Below, piece after piece: positions 32,158-40,933 of a stretch of DNA of 64,000 nt. This stretch comes from Bin95 sp965220855 (GTDB taxonomy: Bacteria > Pseudomonadota > Alphaproteobacteria > Bin95), in the NCBI GenBank assembly GCA_965220855.1, contig CBDCQY010000001.1, forward strand, positions 2,046,001 through 2,110,000, in the 5' to 3' direction. A model generated the notes under the pieces. It did not search any database, was not told the origin of the DNA, and was given only the letters and a program-made list of their open reading frames with translations. A program made the translations under genes and the position numbers. How positions within the stretch are numbered: the stretch's first letter is position 1; each line of letters begins with the position of its first letter.

Positions 32158-33054
32158 ATGCCCTATGCGAGCGCCGACGACGGGGTGCGCCTCTATTACG
32201 AGGAGGCGGGCGCGGGAACGCCGGTGGTGTTCGTGCATGAGTTCGCGGGCGACATGCGCTCCTGGGAGCCGCAGATGCGCCATTTCGCGCGCCGCTATCG
32301 GGTGCTCGCCTTCAATGCGCGCGGCTATCCGCCTTCGGACACGCCGGAGGACGCAGAGCGCTACGGCCAGGCGCGCGCCGCCGACGATATCGCCGCCGTC
32401 ATGGACGCCGCCGGCATCGACCGGGCGCATGTCTGCGGCCTCTCCATGGGCGGCTTCGCGGCGCTGCATTTCGGCTTCCGGCACGAAGCGCGCGCCCGCT
32501 CGCTGGTGGTGGCCGGCTGCGGCTATGGAGCCGAGCCCGACAAGCGCGCGCAGTTCCGCGCCGAGGCGGAGGCGACCGCGGCGCTGATCGAGCGCGACGG
32601 CATGGAGGCCTTTGCGGAGATCTATTCCCGGGGGCCGACGCGCGTGCAGTTCGAGAACAAGGACCCGCGCGGCTGGCGCGAGTTTCGCGACCAGCTGGCG
32701 GAGCATTCCGCGGTCGGCGCGGCCGCCACCATGCGCGGCGTGCAGGCCTTGCGCCCCTCGCTTTACGATCTGGCGGGAGAGATGGCGGCGCTCCGCGCGC
32801 CCGTGCTGGTGCTGACCGGCGATGAGGACTGGCCCTGCCTGCTTCCCGGCGTGCTGATGAAGCAGACCATCCCCTCGGCCGCGCTCGCGGTGATGGTCAA
32901 TTGCGGCCACACCATCAATATCGAGGATCCGGACACCTTCAACGCGCTCTGCGGCGCGTTCTTCGCCCAGGTCGATGCCGGACGCTGGCCGGAGCGCGAC
33001 CCGCGCGCGGTCACCGGCTCGATCCTGGGCGTCGAGACCGAAAAGGCGGGGTAG
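32158..33054 (+). CDS. Alpha/beta hydrolase
   Basis: A 298-residue alpha/beta-fold hydrolase with nucleophile Ser96 in GLSMGG, an oxyanion region VFVHEFAGDMRSW (about 24-36), a likely catalytic Asp in LTGDEDWPC and His in NCGHTINIEDP. The profile is typical of esterases and of meta-cleavage or 3-oxoadipate enol-lactone hydrolases. ATG 32158 starts the beta-strand order; upstream in-frame codons encode no domain. The TauD-type gene is convergent, 13 bases away. Confidence 0.86.
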   Translation: MPYASADDGVRLYYEEAGAGTPVVFVHEFAGDMRSWEPQMRHFARRYRVLAFNARGYPPSDTPEDAERYGQARAADDIAAVMDAAGIDRAHVCGLSMGGFAALHFGFRHEARARSLVVAGCGYGAEPDKRAQFRAEAEATAALIERDGMEAFAEIYSRGPTRVQFENKDPRGWREFRDQLAEHSAVGAAATMRGVQALRPSLYDLAGEMAALRAPVLVLTGDEDWPCLLPGVLMKQTIPSAALAVMVNCGHTINIEDPDTFNALCGAFFAQVDAGRWPERDPRAVTGSILGVETEKAG

Positions 33055-33067
33055 GGCGCCTTCGCGA

Positions 33068-34132
33068 TCAAGCGGCCGCCGCTGCCTCCAGCGCGTCCAG
33101 CGGCGCGGAGGGCCGGACGCCCGCCGGCAGCTTCAGGCCCAGCGGGCGGCCGGTCGCCGGGTCGCGGCCGTGGCGGCGATAGAAGGGTTCGGGCAGCGCC
33201 CGCCCGTCCGGCGCCACCAGCCAGAGGCGGTAGAGGTGGCGCTTCTCCTCCGGCCAGTCCTCATAGGCGGTGCGGGTGTGCAGCACGGCCAGATTGTCGA
33301 TCCACTGGATGTCGCCCGGCCGGAAGTCCATGTCGAGGCGGAGGTCGGGTTCGGCGGCGGTGCGCTCCAGCAGGTCGAGCGCCTCGATCTGCGCGGCGGT
33401 GAGCGCCGGCGCGCCCTCATGCCGGGTGCAGGACTGGATGAAGCGGCGCACCAGATTGATGTTCATGCGCCCCTCGGTCTCCATGAACACCGGCATCTCG
33501 TACCAGGGCAGCTGGCCTTCGGCCTCCTCGCCCCGCCGGTCCACCAGGAAGGGCTGGCTCAGCGTCTCCGCGAGGTCGGGCCGGCGCTCCAGGATGCGGT
33601 TCCAGATCGCGCCGGCGCTCACGATGCTGGAAAGCCCGCCCCGCCGCGCCGGAACGAGGCAGAACAGGCCCACGATCTCCGCGCCGATATCGGTGTGGAA
33701 GGGCAGTTCGGCCGAGGACTGGTAGCCGCGCTTGTCGGGCGCGTCGGCATCGACGCCAAGGTCCTTCACATGGCCCAGCAGATGGCCGGCGGGGTTCTGG
33801 CAGACGGGCAGGCCGATGCGCGCGCCGATGGCCCAGAAGGCGCGCGCCGCCACCGGGCGCGGCCAGCGCGCGACCGGCAGGCCGCGCAGGAGCGCGAAGC
33901 CGCGCCCCTCCGCGACCGCATCGCGCAGCTCGCGCAGGCGCGCATCGAGGCGCGGCAGCGGCAGGTCGGCGCGCCCGAGCCCGACCAGCTCGCGGTCGAG
34001 CGTGGCGCGCGCCGCCGCCTCCAGCTCCGCGATGTCTCCGTCGTCGAGGGTCAGCGTCCAGTCGTCCGCCCGCCGGGCCAGGTCGCGTCCCAGCCAGACG
34101 GAGGGGCCGTGAACGGGGGCGAGCGCGGTCAT
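33068..34132 (-). CDS. TauD/TfdA family Fe(II)/2-oxoglutarate dioxygenase
   Basis: A 354-residue dioxygenase with the facial triad visible: His146 and Asp148 in LPFHTDIG and a distal His near 285 in AVLHTRTAYED, plus the 2-oxoglutarate-binding Arg in RHLYRLWL. The length and motifs such as FALLRGLPV resemble clavaminate synthase-like and gamma-butyrobetaine-hydroxylase-like members. The substrate is unknown. ATG 34132 overlaps the purD stop by four bases, so it is coupled to purD though unrelated in function. Confidence 0.86.
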   Translation of the reverse strand: MTALAPVHGPSVWLGRDLARRADDWTLTLDDGDIAELEAAARATLDRELVGLGRADLPLPRLDARLRELRDAVAEGRGFALLRGLPVARWPRPVAARAFWAIGARIGLPVCQNPAGHLLGHVKDLGVDADAPDKRGYQSSAELPFHTDIGAEIVGLFCLVPARRGGLSSIVSAGAIWNRILERRPDLAETLSQPFLVDRRGEEAEGQLPWYEMPVFMETEGRMNINLVRRFIQSCTRHEGAPALTAAQIEALDLLERTAAEPDLRLDMDFRPGDIQWIDNLAVLHTRTAYEDWPEEKRHLYRLWLVAPDGRALPEPFYRRHGRDPATGRPLGLKLPAGVRPSAPLDALEAAAAA

Positions 34133-35403
34133 GAGCCTTCCTCCTGCTTGCCGTCCAGCGCGATGTCCCGGCGGCAGAATGCGCCCGGCCAGTCTATGGC
34201 ATCGACGCCGCGATAGGCCAGCCCGCGCGCCGCCTCGGCCGTCGCCCCGGTGGCCGCCACCGCCAGCACGCGCCCGCCGGCCGCCACCACGCGCCCGCCG
34301 GCTTCCGCCGTGCCGGCGTGAAAGACGCTTGCGCCCGCCGGCAGCGCGTCGAGGCCGGCGATTTCGCCGCCCCGGTCATGGCTTCCCGGATAGCCGCGAT
34401 TCGCCATGACCACCGCGACCGCCGCCTCGTCCGACCAGCGCAGATCGACATGCGCCAGATCGCCCTCGGCCGCCGCCAGCAGGGCGGGCAGCAGGTCCGA
34501 GCGCAGCCGCGGCATCAGCGCCTGGGTCTCCGGGTCGCCGAAGCGCACATTGAACTCCAGCAGCCGGGGGGCGCCGTCCTCGATCATCAGCCCGGCGAAC
34601 AGCACGCCGCGAAAGGGCGCGCCGTCGGCCGCCAGCTGGCGCACCGCCGGGATGAAGATGTCCGCCTCGATTCGCGCCAGCAATTCGGGCGTCATGCCGG
34701 GCGCGGGCGAGAGCGCGCCCATGCCGCCGGTGTTGGCGCCGCTGTCGCCCTCGCCGACGCGCTTGTAGTCCTGGGCGGTCTCCAGCATCAGCACGCGCGC
34801 GCCGTCCGCGAGCGCAAATGCGCTGACCTCCCGGCCCATGAGCCGCTCCTCCAGCACCAGGCGCGCGCCCGCCTCCCCGAAGGCCCGCTCCACCATGGCG
34901 GCGCGCACCGCCGCCTCGGCCTCGACCACCGTCTCCGCGACCGTGACGCCCTTGCCGGCCGCCAGGCCGTCCGCCTTGACGACGAGCGGCGCGCCGACGG
35001 CGCGGATATGAGCGAGCGCGGCTTCCGCCTCGTCGAAGACCGCGAAATCGGCGGTCGGGATGCCGGCGCGCCGGGCGAGGTCCTTCATCCATGCCTTGGA
35101 GCTTTCCAGCCGCGCCGCCGCCCGGTCCGGCCCGAACGCGGCCACGCCCGCCGCGCGCAGCCGGTCCGCCAGCCCGGCCGCCAGCGGCGCTTCCGGCCCG
35201 ACGACGACCAGGTCGATGGCCTCCCGCCGGGCGAAGGCGGTCAGCCCTTCCAGGTCCTCGGCCGCGAGCGGAACGCACTCCGCCTCGGCGGCGATGCCGG
35301 GATTGCCGGGCGCGCAGAAGAGCCGCTCCACCAGCGGCGAGGCCGCTATCGTCCAGGCGAGCGCATGCTCGCGCCCGCCGCCGCCGACGATCAGAACCCG
35401 CAT
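34129..35403 (-). CDS. purD: Phosphoribosylamine-glycine ligase
   Basis: PurD catalyses the second step of purine synthesis, joining glycine to phosphoribosylamine with ATP. The 424-residue length is standard. The N domain starts MRVLIVGGGGREHALAW. The ATP-grasp region has VVKADGLAAGKGVTVAE (about 121-137), and the C-terminal part includes LLEFNVRFGDPETQ with the metal-binding Glu/Asn and GNRGYPG-like ANRGYPG. It is divergent from xseA with a 41-base gap. Confidence 0.95.
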   Translation of the reverse strand: MRVLIVGGGGREHALAWTIAASPLVERLFCAPGNPGIAAEAECVPLAAEDLEGLTAFARREAIDLVVVGPEAPLAAGLADRLRAAGVAAFGPDRAAARLESSKAWMKDLARRAGIPTADFAVFDEAEAALAHIRAVGAPLVVKADGLAAGKGVTVAETVVEAEAAVRAAMVERAFGEAGARLVLEERLMGREVSAFALADGARVLMLETAQDYKRVGEGDSGANTGGMGALSPAPGMTPELLARIEADIFIPAVRQLAADGAPFRGVLFAGLMIEDGAPRLLEFNVRFGDPETQALMPRLRSDLLPALLAAAEGDLAHVDLRWSDEAAVAVVMANRGYPGSHDRGGEIAGLDALPAGASVFHAGTAEAGGRVVAAGGRVLAVAATGATAEAARGLAYRGVDAIDWPGAFCRRDIALDGKQEEGS

Positions 35404-35444
35404 GGGCTTCCCGCTCCGCTCGATCGCGTGTATCTCCGGCGTCC

Positions 35445-36896
35445 ATGACGGATGCGCCGCTGCTGCCCAACATACCGGAATATGCCGTCGGCGAAGTGTC
35501 GGCGGCGGTGCGCCGCAGCCTGGAGGCGGAGTTTCCGCGCCTGCGGGTGCGCGGCGAGATTTCCGGCCTGCGCAGACCCGCCTCCGGCCATCTCTATTTC
35601 AACCTGAAGGACGACCGCGACGTGCTGAACGCCGTCTGCTGGCGCGACCGGGCGGGGCGCCTCGCGGTGCGGCCGGAAGACGGCATGGAGGTGGTGGCGA
35701 CCGGGCGGATCACCGCCTATGGCGCGCGCTCCAGCTATCAGCTGGTGGTGGAGGCGGTGGAGCTGGCCGGCGAGGGCGCGCTGCTCAAGCTGCTGGAGGA
35801 TCGCCGGCGCAAGCTGGCCGCCGAGGGGCTGTTCGACGACGGGGCGAAGCGCGCCTTGCCGTTCCTGCCGGCGCGCGTCGGCGTCGTGACGTCGCCCACC
35901 GGCGCGGTGCTGCACGACATCCTGCACCGGCTCCAGGAACGCTTCCCGCGCCATGTGCTGGTCTGGCCGACGGCGGTGCAGGGCGAGGGCGCGGCCGAAC
36001 GGATCGCCGCCGCTATCGACGGCATGAGCGCGCTGCCGGCGGAACTCCGCCCCGATGTGCTGATCGTGGCGCGCGGCGGCGGCTCGCTGGAGGACCTCTG
36101 GGCCTTCAACGAGGAGGAGGTCGTGCGCGCCGCCCGGCGCGCCGCCATGCCGCTGATCTCGGCCATCGGGCATGAGACCGACACGACGCTGATCGACCTC
36201 GCCGCCGACCGGCGCGCGCCGACGCCGACCGCCGCCGCCGAGATGGCCGTGCCGGTGCGCGCCGAACTGCTGCTGCGCGCGGGCGGGCAGGGCGAGCGCC
36301 TGCTGGCCGCAGGCCAGCGGCTGCTGGATGAGCGGCGCGTGCGCGTCGCGGGCCTGGCGCGCGGCCTGCCTGCCCCGACCCTGCTGCTGGAGCAGGCGAG
36401 CCAGCGCCTCGACGACCGGGGCGAGCGCGTGGAGGCCGCGCTCGCCGCGCGCCAGGCCGTGGCGCGGGCCGGGCTGGAGCAGGCGGCGGCGCGGCTCGGC
36501 ACGCCGCGCGCCCTGCTGGAGCGGGGTCAGGAGCGGCTGGCGGCGCTCGGTGGCGGCTTCGAGCGCGCCGGGCGCCGGCCGGTGGAGCTTTCCGCGCACC
36601 GGCTGGAGCGCCTCGCGGCCGACCGCCGGCTCGGGGCTTGCTGGGCGAGGCTGCAGGAGGCCGCCGGCGCGCGGCTGGCGCAGGCCGCCGCGCTGCTCGA
36701 AAGCTGCTCCCACCACCGCGTGCTGGAGCGCGGCTTCGTCATGGTGCGCGACGAGCGGGGGCCGGTCGTCTCGGCTGCCGAGGCCCGCCAGCGCCGGCAG
36801 GCGATCCTCACCTTCGCCGATGGCGAGGTCGCCGCGCGCATCCTGCCGGAGAAGCCCGCCGGCCGCGGCAAGGCGGATCAGGGCTCGCTCTTCTGA
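35445..36896 (+). CDS. xseA: Exodeoxyribonuclease VII large subunit
   Basis: XseA forms the catalytic large subunit of exonuclease VII, degrading single-stranded DNA. The 483-residue protein shows the OB-fold N-terminus (YAVGEVSAAVRRSLEAEFP, then RVRGEISGLRRPASGHLYF) and the catalytic-domain motif VARGGGSLEDLWAFNEEEV near 205-223, followed by ISAIGHETDTTLIDLAADRRAPTP split over several segments. The long coiled-coil region rich in Arg/Ala/Leu and the final RGFVMV segment complete the family pattern. ATG 35445 precedes the OB fold. xseB is not in the window. Confidence 0.93.
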   Translation: MTDAPLLPNIPEYAVGEVSAAVRRSLEAEFPRLRVRGEISGLRRPASGHLYFNLKDDRDVLNAVCWRDRAGRLAVRPEDGMEVVATGRITAYGARSSYQLVVEAVELAGEGALLKLLEDRRRKLAAEGLFDDGAKRALPFLPARVGVVTSPTGAVLHDILHRLQERFPRHVLVWPTAVQGEGAAERIAAAIDGMSALPAELRPDVLIVARGGGSLEDLWAFNEEEVVRAARRAAMPLISAIGHETDTTLIDLAADRRAPTPTAAAEMAVPVRAELLLRAGGQGERLLAAGQRLLDERRVRVAGLARGLPAPTLLLEQASQRLDDRGERVEAALAARQAVARAGLEQAAARLGTPRALLERGQERLAALGGGFERAGRRPVELSAHRLERLAADRRLGACWARLQEAAGARLAQAAALLESCSHHRVLERGFVMVRDERGPVVSAAEARQRRQAILTFADGEVAARILPEKPAGRGKADQGSLF

Positions 36897-36912
36897 GCCC
36901 GGTCCTCCGCGT

Positions 36913-37536
36913 TCAGGTCAGCGGCACGCCCATCACATGCTCGGCGAAGGCGGCGCGGCCTTTCAGCCGCTCCAGCCAGGCGTCGCAATGCGGCAGGCTG
37001 GCGAGTTCGATGGCCGGCAGGCGGACATAGCGACCGTACATGGCGCCCACCGGAATGTCGCCCATGGTGAAGGCCGAGCCGGCCACGAAGTCGCGCGCCG
37101 CCAGATGGCCGTCCAGGATGGCCCAGACCTTGCCGACCGCCTCCGCCGCGCGGTGGATCGCCGCCATGTCGCGCTCGGCCTCCGGCGTGCGGATCAAGCC
37201 CCAGAAGACCGGCGTCATCGCCGGCAGGGCGCCGAGCGTCCAGTCCATCCAGCGGTCGGCGAGGCTGCGCTCGGCGGCGTTCTCGGGCCAGAGGCCGCCC
37301 GCGCCGTGGAGGGCGGCCAGATAGCGCACGCAGCTGTGGCTCTCCCAGACGACCGCATCGCCGTCCACCAGGGTCGGCACCAGGCCGTTGGGGTTCATGG
37401 CGCGATAGTCGGCGGTGTCGTTGCCGCCGAACGGCCCGCCGACATCGAGGCGGCGATGGGCGAGTCCGAGCTCGCCGACGGCCCACATCACCTTCTGGAC
37501 ATTGATGGAGTTGGGGCGTCCGTGCACGGTGATCAT
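36913..37536 (-). CDS. Glutathione S-transferase family protein
   Basis: A 207-residue GST: ITVHGRPNSINVQKVMWAV at the N-terminus (Ser/Asn in the activating region), NPNGLVPTLVDGDAVVWESH as the glutathione site and FTMGDIPVGAMYGRY in the helical domain. Start ATG 37536 overlaps the nitroreductase stop by four bases, so it is translationally coupled to it. Substrate unknown; pairing with nitroreductase suggests detoxification of electrophilic or nitroaromatic compounds (inference). Confidence 0.88.
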   Translation of the reverse strand: MITVHGRPNSINVQKVMWAVGELGLAHRRLDVGGPFGGNDTADYRAMNPNGLVPTLVDGDAVVWESHSCVRYLAALHGAGGLWPENAAERSLADRWMDWTLGALPAMTPVFWGLIRTPEAERDMAAIHRAAEAVGKVWAILDGHLAARDFVAGSAFTMGDIPVGAMYGRYVRLPAIELASLPHCDAWLERLKGRAAFAEHVMGVPLT

Positions 37537-38198
37537 TGCGCTCGTTCTCCTTGCTCCGCCGCGCCGGCCTCCAGCGCCTCCCAGCGCTCGCCCCAGCGGT
37601 CGAGATAGACGATATCCGAGAGCGGGCCGCGCCCGACCGGGCCGAAATTGCCCATCGGCCAGCCGATCGGCAGGATGGCGTAGGAATGCACGCCCTCGGG
37701 CAGCCCGAGCGCGCGCTCGCTGTCCTCCTCGAAGAAGAGGTGGCGGGTGGTGAGCGTCGCGCCGAGGCCGAGCCCGCGCGCCGCCAGCAGCATGTTCTGC
37801 ACCGCCGGATAGATCGAGGCCCCGGACATGCGCGTCGGCGGCTCGCTCTCCTCCAGGCAGGCGACGATCCACACCGGCGCCTCGTCGAAATGTTCGGTGA
37901 GATATTCCACCGCATCGTGCTGGCGGCGGAAGCGCTCCGCCGACATGCCGGGCGGCGGCGCGCTGTTGCGGTAGCGCGGCCCGATGATCTCGTCGAAGGC
38001 GCGCCGGTAATGCGTCTTGACGGCCCGCTTCACCGCCCGGTCCTTCACCACCAGGAAGCGCCAGCGCTGGGCGTTGCCGCCATTGGCGGCGGACGCGCCG
38101 GCCTCCAGAATCCGGCGGATGAGCGCATCCGGCACCGGGTCCGGCTTGAGCCGGCGCATGGCGCGGGTGCCGTGCAGGATGTCGAACAGGTCGGGCAT
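37533..38198 (-). CDS. Nitroreductase family protein
   Basis: A 221-residue FMN-dependent nitroreductase. The FMN-phosphate Arg region is FDILHGTRAMRRLKPDPV (about 5-22), ASAANGGNAQRWRFLVV follows at about 42-58, and the C-terminal half shows ASIYPAVQNMLLAARGLGLGAT, the classical cofactor/dimer strand. It reduces nitro groups or quinones with NAD(P)H. ATG 38198 is chosen because it begins the domain. It is upstream of, and overlaps, a GST. Confidence 0.88.
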   Translation of the reverse strand: MPDLFDILHGTRAMRRLKPDPVPDALIRRILEAGASAANGGNAQRWRFLVVKDRAVKRAVKTHYRRAFDEIIGPRYRNSAPPPGMSAERFRRQHDAVEYLTEHFDEAPVWIVACLEESEPPTRMSGASIYPAVQNMLLAARGLGLGATLTTRHLFFEEDSERALGLPEGVHSYAILPIGWPMGNFGPVGRGPLSDIVYLDRWGERWEALEAGAAEQGERAQ

Positions 38199-38248
38199 GG
38201 GGTCTTGCGAGCCTCCGCTTGGGTTCGGAATGGGCTTTGCCGGCCGCG

Positions 38249-39214
38249 TCAGCCGCCGGGCGCGCCTTCTGCGTTGACATAGAGCGCGTAGAGCGAGCGG
38301 CTGGCGGCCATGAACAGCCGGTTGCGCTTCGCGCCGCCGAAACAGACATTGGCGCAGCGTTCCGGCAGGCGGATGCGCCCGATCTTCGCGCCGTCGGGCG
38401 CGAACACCAGCACGCCGTCCAGCTCCGCCGAGCCCATGCCCCAGCCGCACCAGAGATTGCCCTCGCAATCGACGCGCATGCCGTCGGGCGTGCCGCCCGG
38501 CCCGGCGTCGATGAAGACGCGCCGGCCGGAAAGCGCGCCGTCCGCCCCGACATCGTAAGCGAGAATCTTGCGGTGCGGCTCGCCACGCGACTCGACGATG
38601 TAGAGGATGCTCTCGTCCGGCGAGAAGCAGAGGCCGTTCGGCCCGAGAATGCCGTCGGCGACGATCTCCATGGCGCCGGTCTCGCCGTCCAGGCGATAGA
38701 CCGCCTGCGGCGTCTCGCTTTCCGCCTTGTGGCCCTCGTAATTGCCGAGAATGCCGAAGGAGGGGTCGGTGAACCAGACCGAGCCGTCGGACTTGACCAC
38801 GACATCGTTCGGCGAGTTCAGCCGATTGCCTTGCCAGGCGTCGGCCAGCACGGTGACGCCGCCGTCATATTCGGTGCGCGTCACGCGCCGCCCGCCATGC
38901 TCGCAGGTGACCAGCCGGCCCTGCCGGTCGCGGGTGTTGCCATTGGCGAAGTTTGTCGGCCGGCGCCAGATCGAGACGCGGCCGGTCTCCTCCTCCCATT
39001 TCAGGATGCGGTCGTTCGGGATGTCGGACCAGAGCAGATAGCGCCCGTCGCCGAACCAGACCGGCCCCTCGGCCCAGCGGCAGCCGGTCCACAGCCGCTC
39101 GACGGCGGCGCTGAAGATGCGCAGGCGCTCGAAGCGCGGGTCCAGCGTCTCGATCAGCGGGTCGGGATAGCGCGGCTCGTCGCGCCAGCCGGCCGCGGCG
39201 GAATAGGGTCTCAC
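38249..39214 (-). CDS. SMP-30/gluconolactonase/LRE family protein (second copy)
   Basis: A 321-residue beta-propeller lactonase distinct from the protein at 24748-25617. Metal-site residues are visible: E in CRWAEGPVWFGDG (about 45-57), N in RLNSPNDVVVKSDGSVWF (about 131-148), N in LGPNGLCFSPDES and D in GTPDGMRVDCEGNLW. It starts at GTG 39214. No sugar gene is adjacent; it stands between nitroreductase and a hydantoinase/oxoprolinase pair and may hydrolyse a lactone formed in that catabolic context (inference). Confidence 0.86.
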   Translation of the reverse strand: MRPYSAAAGWRDEPRYPDPLIETLDPRFERLRIFSAAVERLWTGCRWAEGPVWFGDGRYLLWSDIPNDRILKWEEETGRVSIWRRPTNFANGNTRDRQGRLVTCEHGGRRVTRTEYDGGVTVLADAWQGNRLNSPNDVVVKSDGSVWFTDPSFGILGNYEGHKAESETPQAVYRLDGETGAMEIVADGILGPNGLCFSPDESILYIVESRGEPHRKILAYDVGADGALSGRRVFIDAGPGGTPDGMRVDCEGNLWCGWGMGSAELDGVLVFAPDGAKIGRIRLPERCANVCFGGAKRNRLFMAASRSLYALYVNAEGAPGG

Positions 39215-39289
39215 CCGCTCAGCCCCCCTGTTGCGGTTCGCCGAGCATAGCCGCCGGACCGGACGCCCTTCAACCGGAGCGCGGCCGCC

Positions 39290-40933
39290 TCACTCCGCGA
39301 GCGTCACCAGGCCGTTCAGGCGGTCGCGGGCGAGCGCCTCCGGGTCGCGCTCCGCCGGGTCTCCCAGGCCGCCGCCGCCCGGCATCTCCATCACCAGCCG
39401 GTCGCCGGCCGGCACGGTCTGGCGGCCCTTGCCGCGCAGCGCCTTGCCCGAGCCGAGCCGGATGCTGCCCGCCGCGCCGTCGCCGCCGCCGTCGCGCCCG
39501 CGCGCCGGATGGTCGATGCGGTCGAACATCGGCGAGACCGCGAAGGGCGCGCCCTCCGCATGGGCGATTTCCATGATCTGCCCGACGCCGCCGCGATGAC
39601 GCCCGCGCCCGCCGGAATCGGGCCGGTATTCCTTGCGCCAGAAGATCAGCGGCGCGATCGCCTCGTTCACCTCGACCGGCGTGTTGCGCACGCCGGAGGG
39701 GAAGGCGGTGGCGTCCAGGCCGTCCTTGCCGGGCCGCGCGCCGCCGCCGCCGGCGTGGAAGATGTTGATCGCGAACGGCTCCGCCTTGCCGTAATCGCCA
39801 TCGACCAGCCCGTGGCCGCCGAGCAGCACCGGGTTCCACAGCGCCGCCGCGCCCTCGGCCGGGCAGCGCTCGGGGATGATTTGCGAGAGCGCGCCCAGCA
39901 CGACGTCGGGCAGGAAATGCCCCATGGCGTGGCGCGCGGAGACCGCCGCCGGCGGCGGGGCGTTCAGGATCGAGCCTTCCGGCGCGCGCACCCGCACCGC
40001 GCCCAGCGAGCCGGCATTGTTGGGCACGCCCGGCCCGACCGCGCAGCGCGCCCCGAAGCTGGCATAGGCCTGGGTGTAGGTCAGCGGCACATTGATGCCG
40101 TAGCCCGACATGCCGGAAGTGCCGGCGAAGTCGATGTCGAGCCCCTCCGGCCCGACGGTGACAGTCGCGCGGAAGACCACCGGCGCGTCATAGCCATCGA
40201 CCTCGATCTCGTTGGCGTAGCGGCCGGGCGCGAGCTTCGCGATCTCCGCCAGCATCCCGGCGTGCGAGGCCTCCAGGATGTGGCGGGCGAGGTCGTCTAT
40301 TTCCGCCAGGCCGAACTCGTCCATCATCGCGTTCAGCCGGGCCGAGCCGACCTCGTTGCAGCCGATCAGCGAGTGCAGGTCGCCCTCGACCTCGACCGGA
40401 TTGCGCACATTGGCGGCGAGGATGGCGAGCAGCGTCTGGTCGAGCCGCCCCTCGCGGCAGAGGGCCGTCGGCGGGATGTTGATGCCCTCCTCATAGACCT
40501 GGCGCCCGTCTGCGCCGAAGCCGCGCCCGCCCACATCGACCACATGCGTCGTGCAGGCGAACAGCGCCACCGGGCGCCCGGCGCGGAAGGTCGGCGAGAC
40601 CACGGTGAAATCGTTGAGATGGCCGGTGCCCATCCAGGGGTCGTTGGTGACATAGGCGTCGCCGGGGCGCATGGTCTCCGGCGGGAAGCGCGCCAGGAAA
40701 TGCCCGACCGAGGCCGCCATCGCGTTGACATGACCCGGCGTGCCGGTCACCGCCTGGGCCAGCATCCGGCCGCGCAGATCGAAGCAGCCGGCGGAGATGT
40801 CGCCGGACTCGCGCGCCGCCGGCGAGAAGGCCGTGCGCACCAGCGCCTGGGCCTGCTCCTCCACCACGGCCAGCAGCCGGTCCCACTGGATTTGCAGGCC
40901 GATGCGGTCGAGAGCGCTCCGATTGCCGCTCAT
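39290..40933 (-). CDS. Hydantoinase/oxoprolinase B subunit family protein
   Basis: A 547-residue HyuB/OplB-type protein that pairs with the A subunit for ATP-dependent opening of a cyclic amide (5-oxoproline, N-methylhydantoin or similar) or acetone-carboxylase-like chemistry. It has an N-terminal EEQAQALVRTAFSPAARESGDISAG pattern, AYVTNDPWMGTGHLNDFTVV near 102-121 and YTQAYASFGARC and GGHGLVDGDYGK later. ATG 40933 overlaps the A-subunit stop by four bases. There is no third biotin-carboxylase-like subunit nearby. Confidence 0.88.
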   Translation of the reverse strand: MSGNRSALDRIGLQIQWDRLLAVVEEQAQALVRTAFSPAARESGDISAGCFDLRGRMLAQAVTGTPGHVNAMAASVGHFLARFPPETMRPGDAYVTNDPWMGTGHLNDFTVVSPTFRAGRPVALFACTTHVVDVGGRGFGADGRQVYEEGINIPPTALCREGRLDQTLLAILAANVRNPVEVEGDLHSLIGCNEVGSARLNAMMDEFGLAEIDDLARHILEASHAGMLAEIAKLAPGRYANEIEVDGYDAPVVFRATVTVGPEGLDIDFAGTSGMSGYGINVPLTYTQAYASFGARCAVGPGVPNNAGSLGAVRVRAPEGSILNAPPPAAVSARHAMGHFLPDVVLGALSQIIPERCPAEGAAALWNPVLLGGHGLVDGDYGKAEPFAINIFHAGGGGARPGKDGLDATAFPSGVRNTPVEVNEAIAPLIFWRKEYRPDSGGRGRHRGGVGQIMEIAHAEGAPFAVSPMFDRIDHPARGRDGGGDGAAGSIRLGSGKALRGKGRQTVPAGDRLVMEMPGGGGLGDPAERDPEALARDRLNGLVTLAE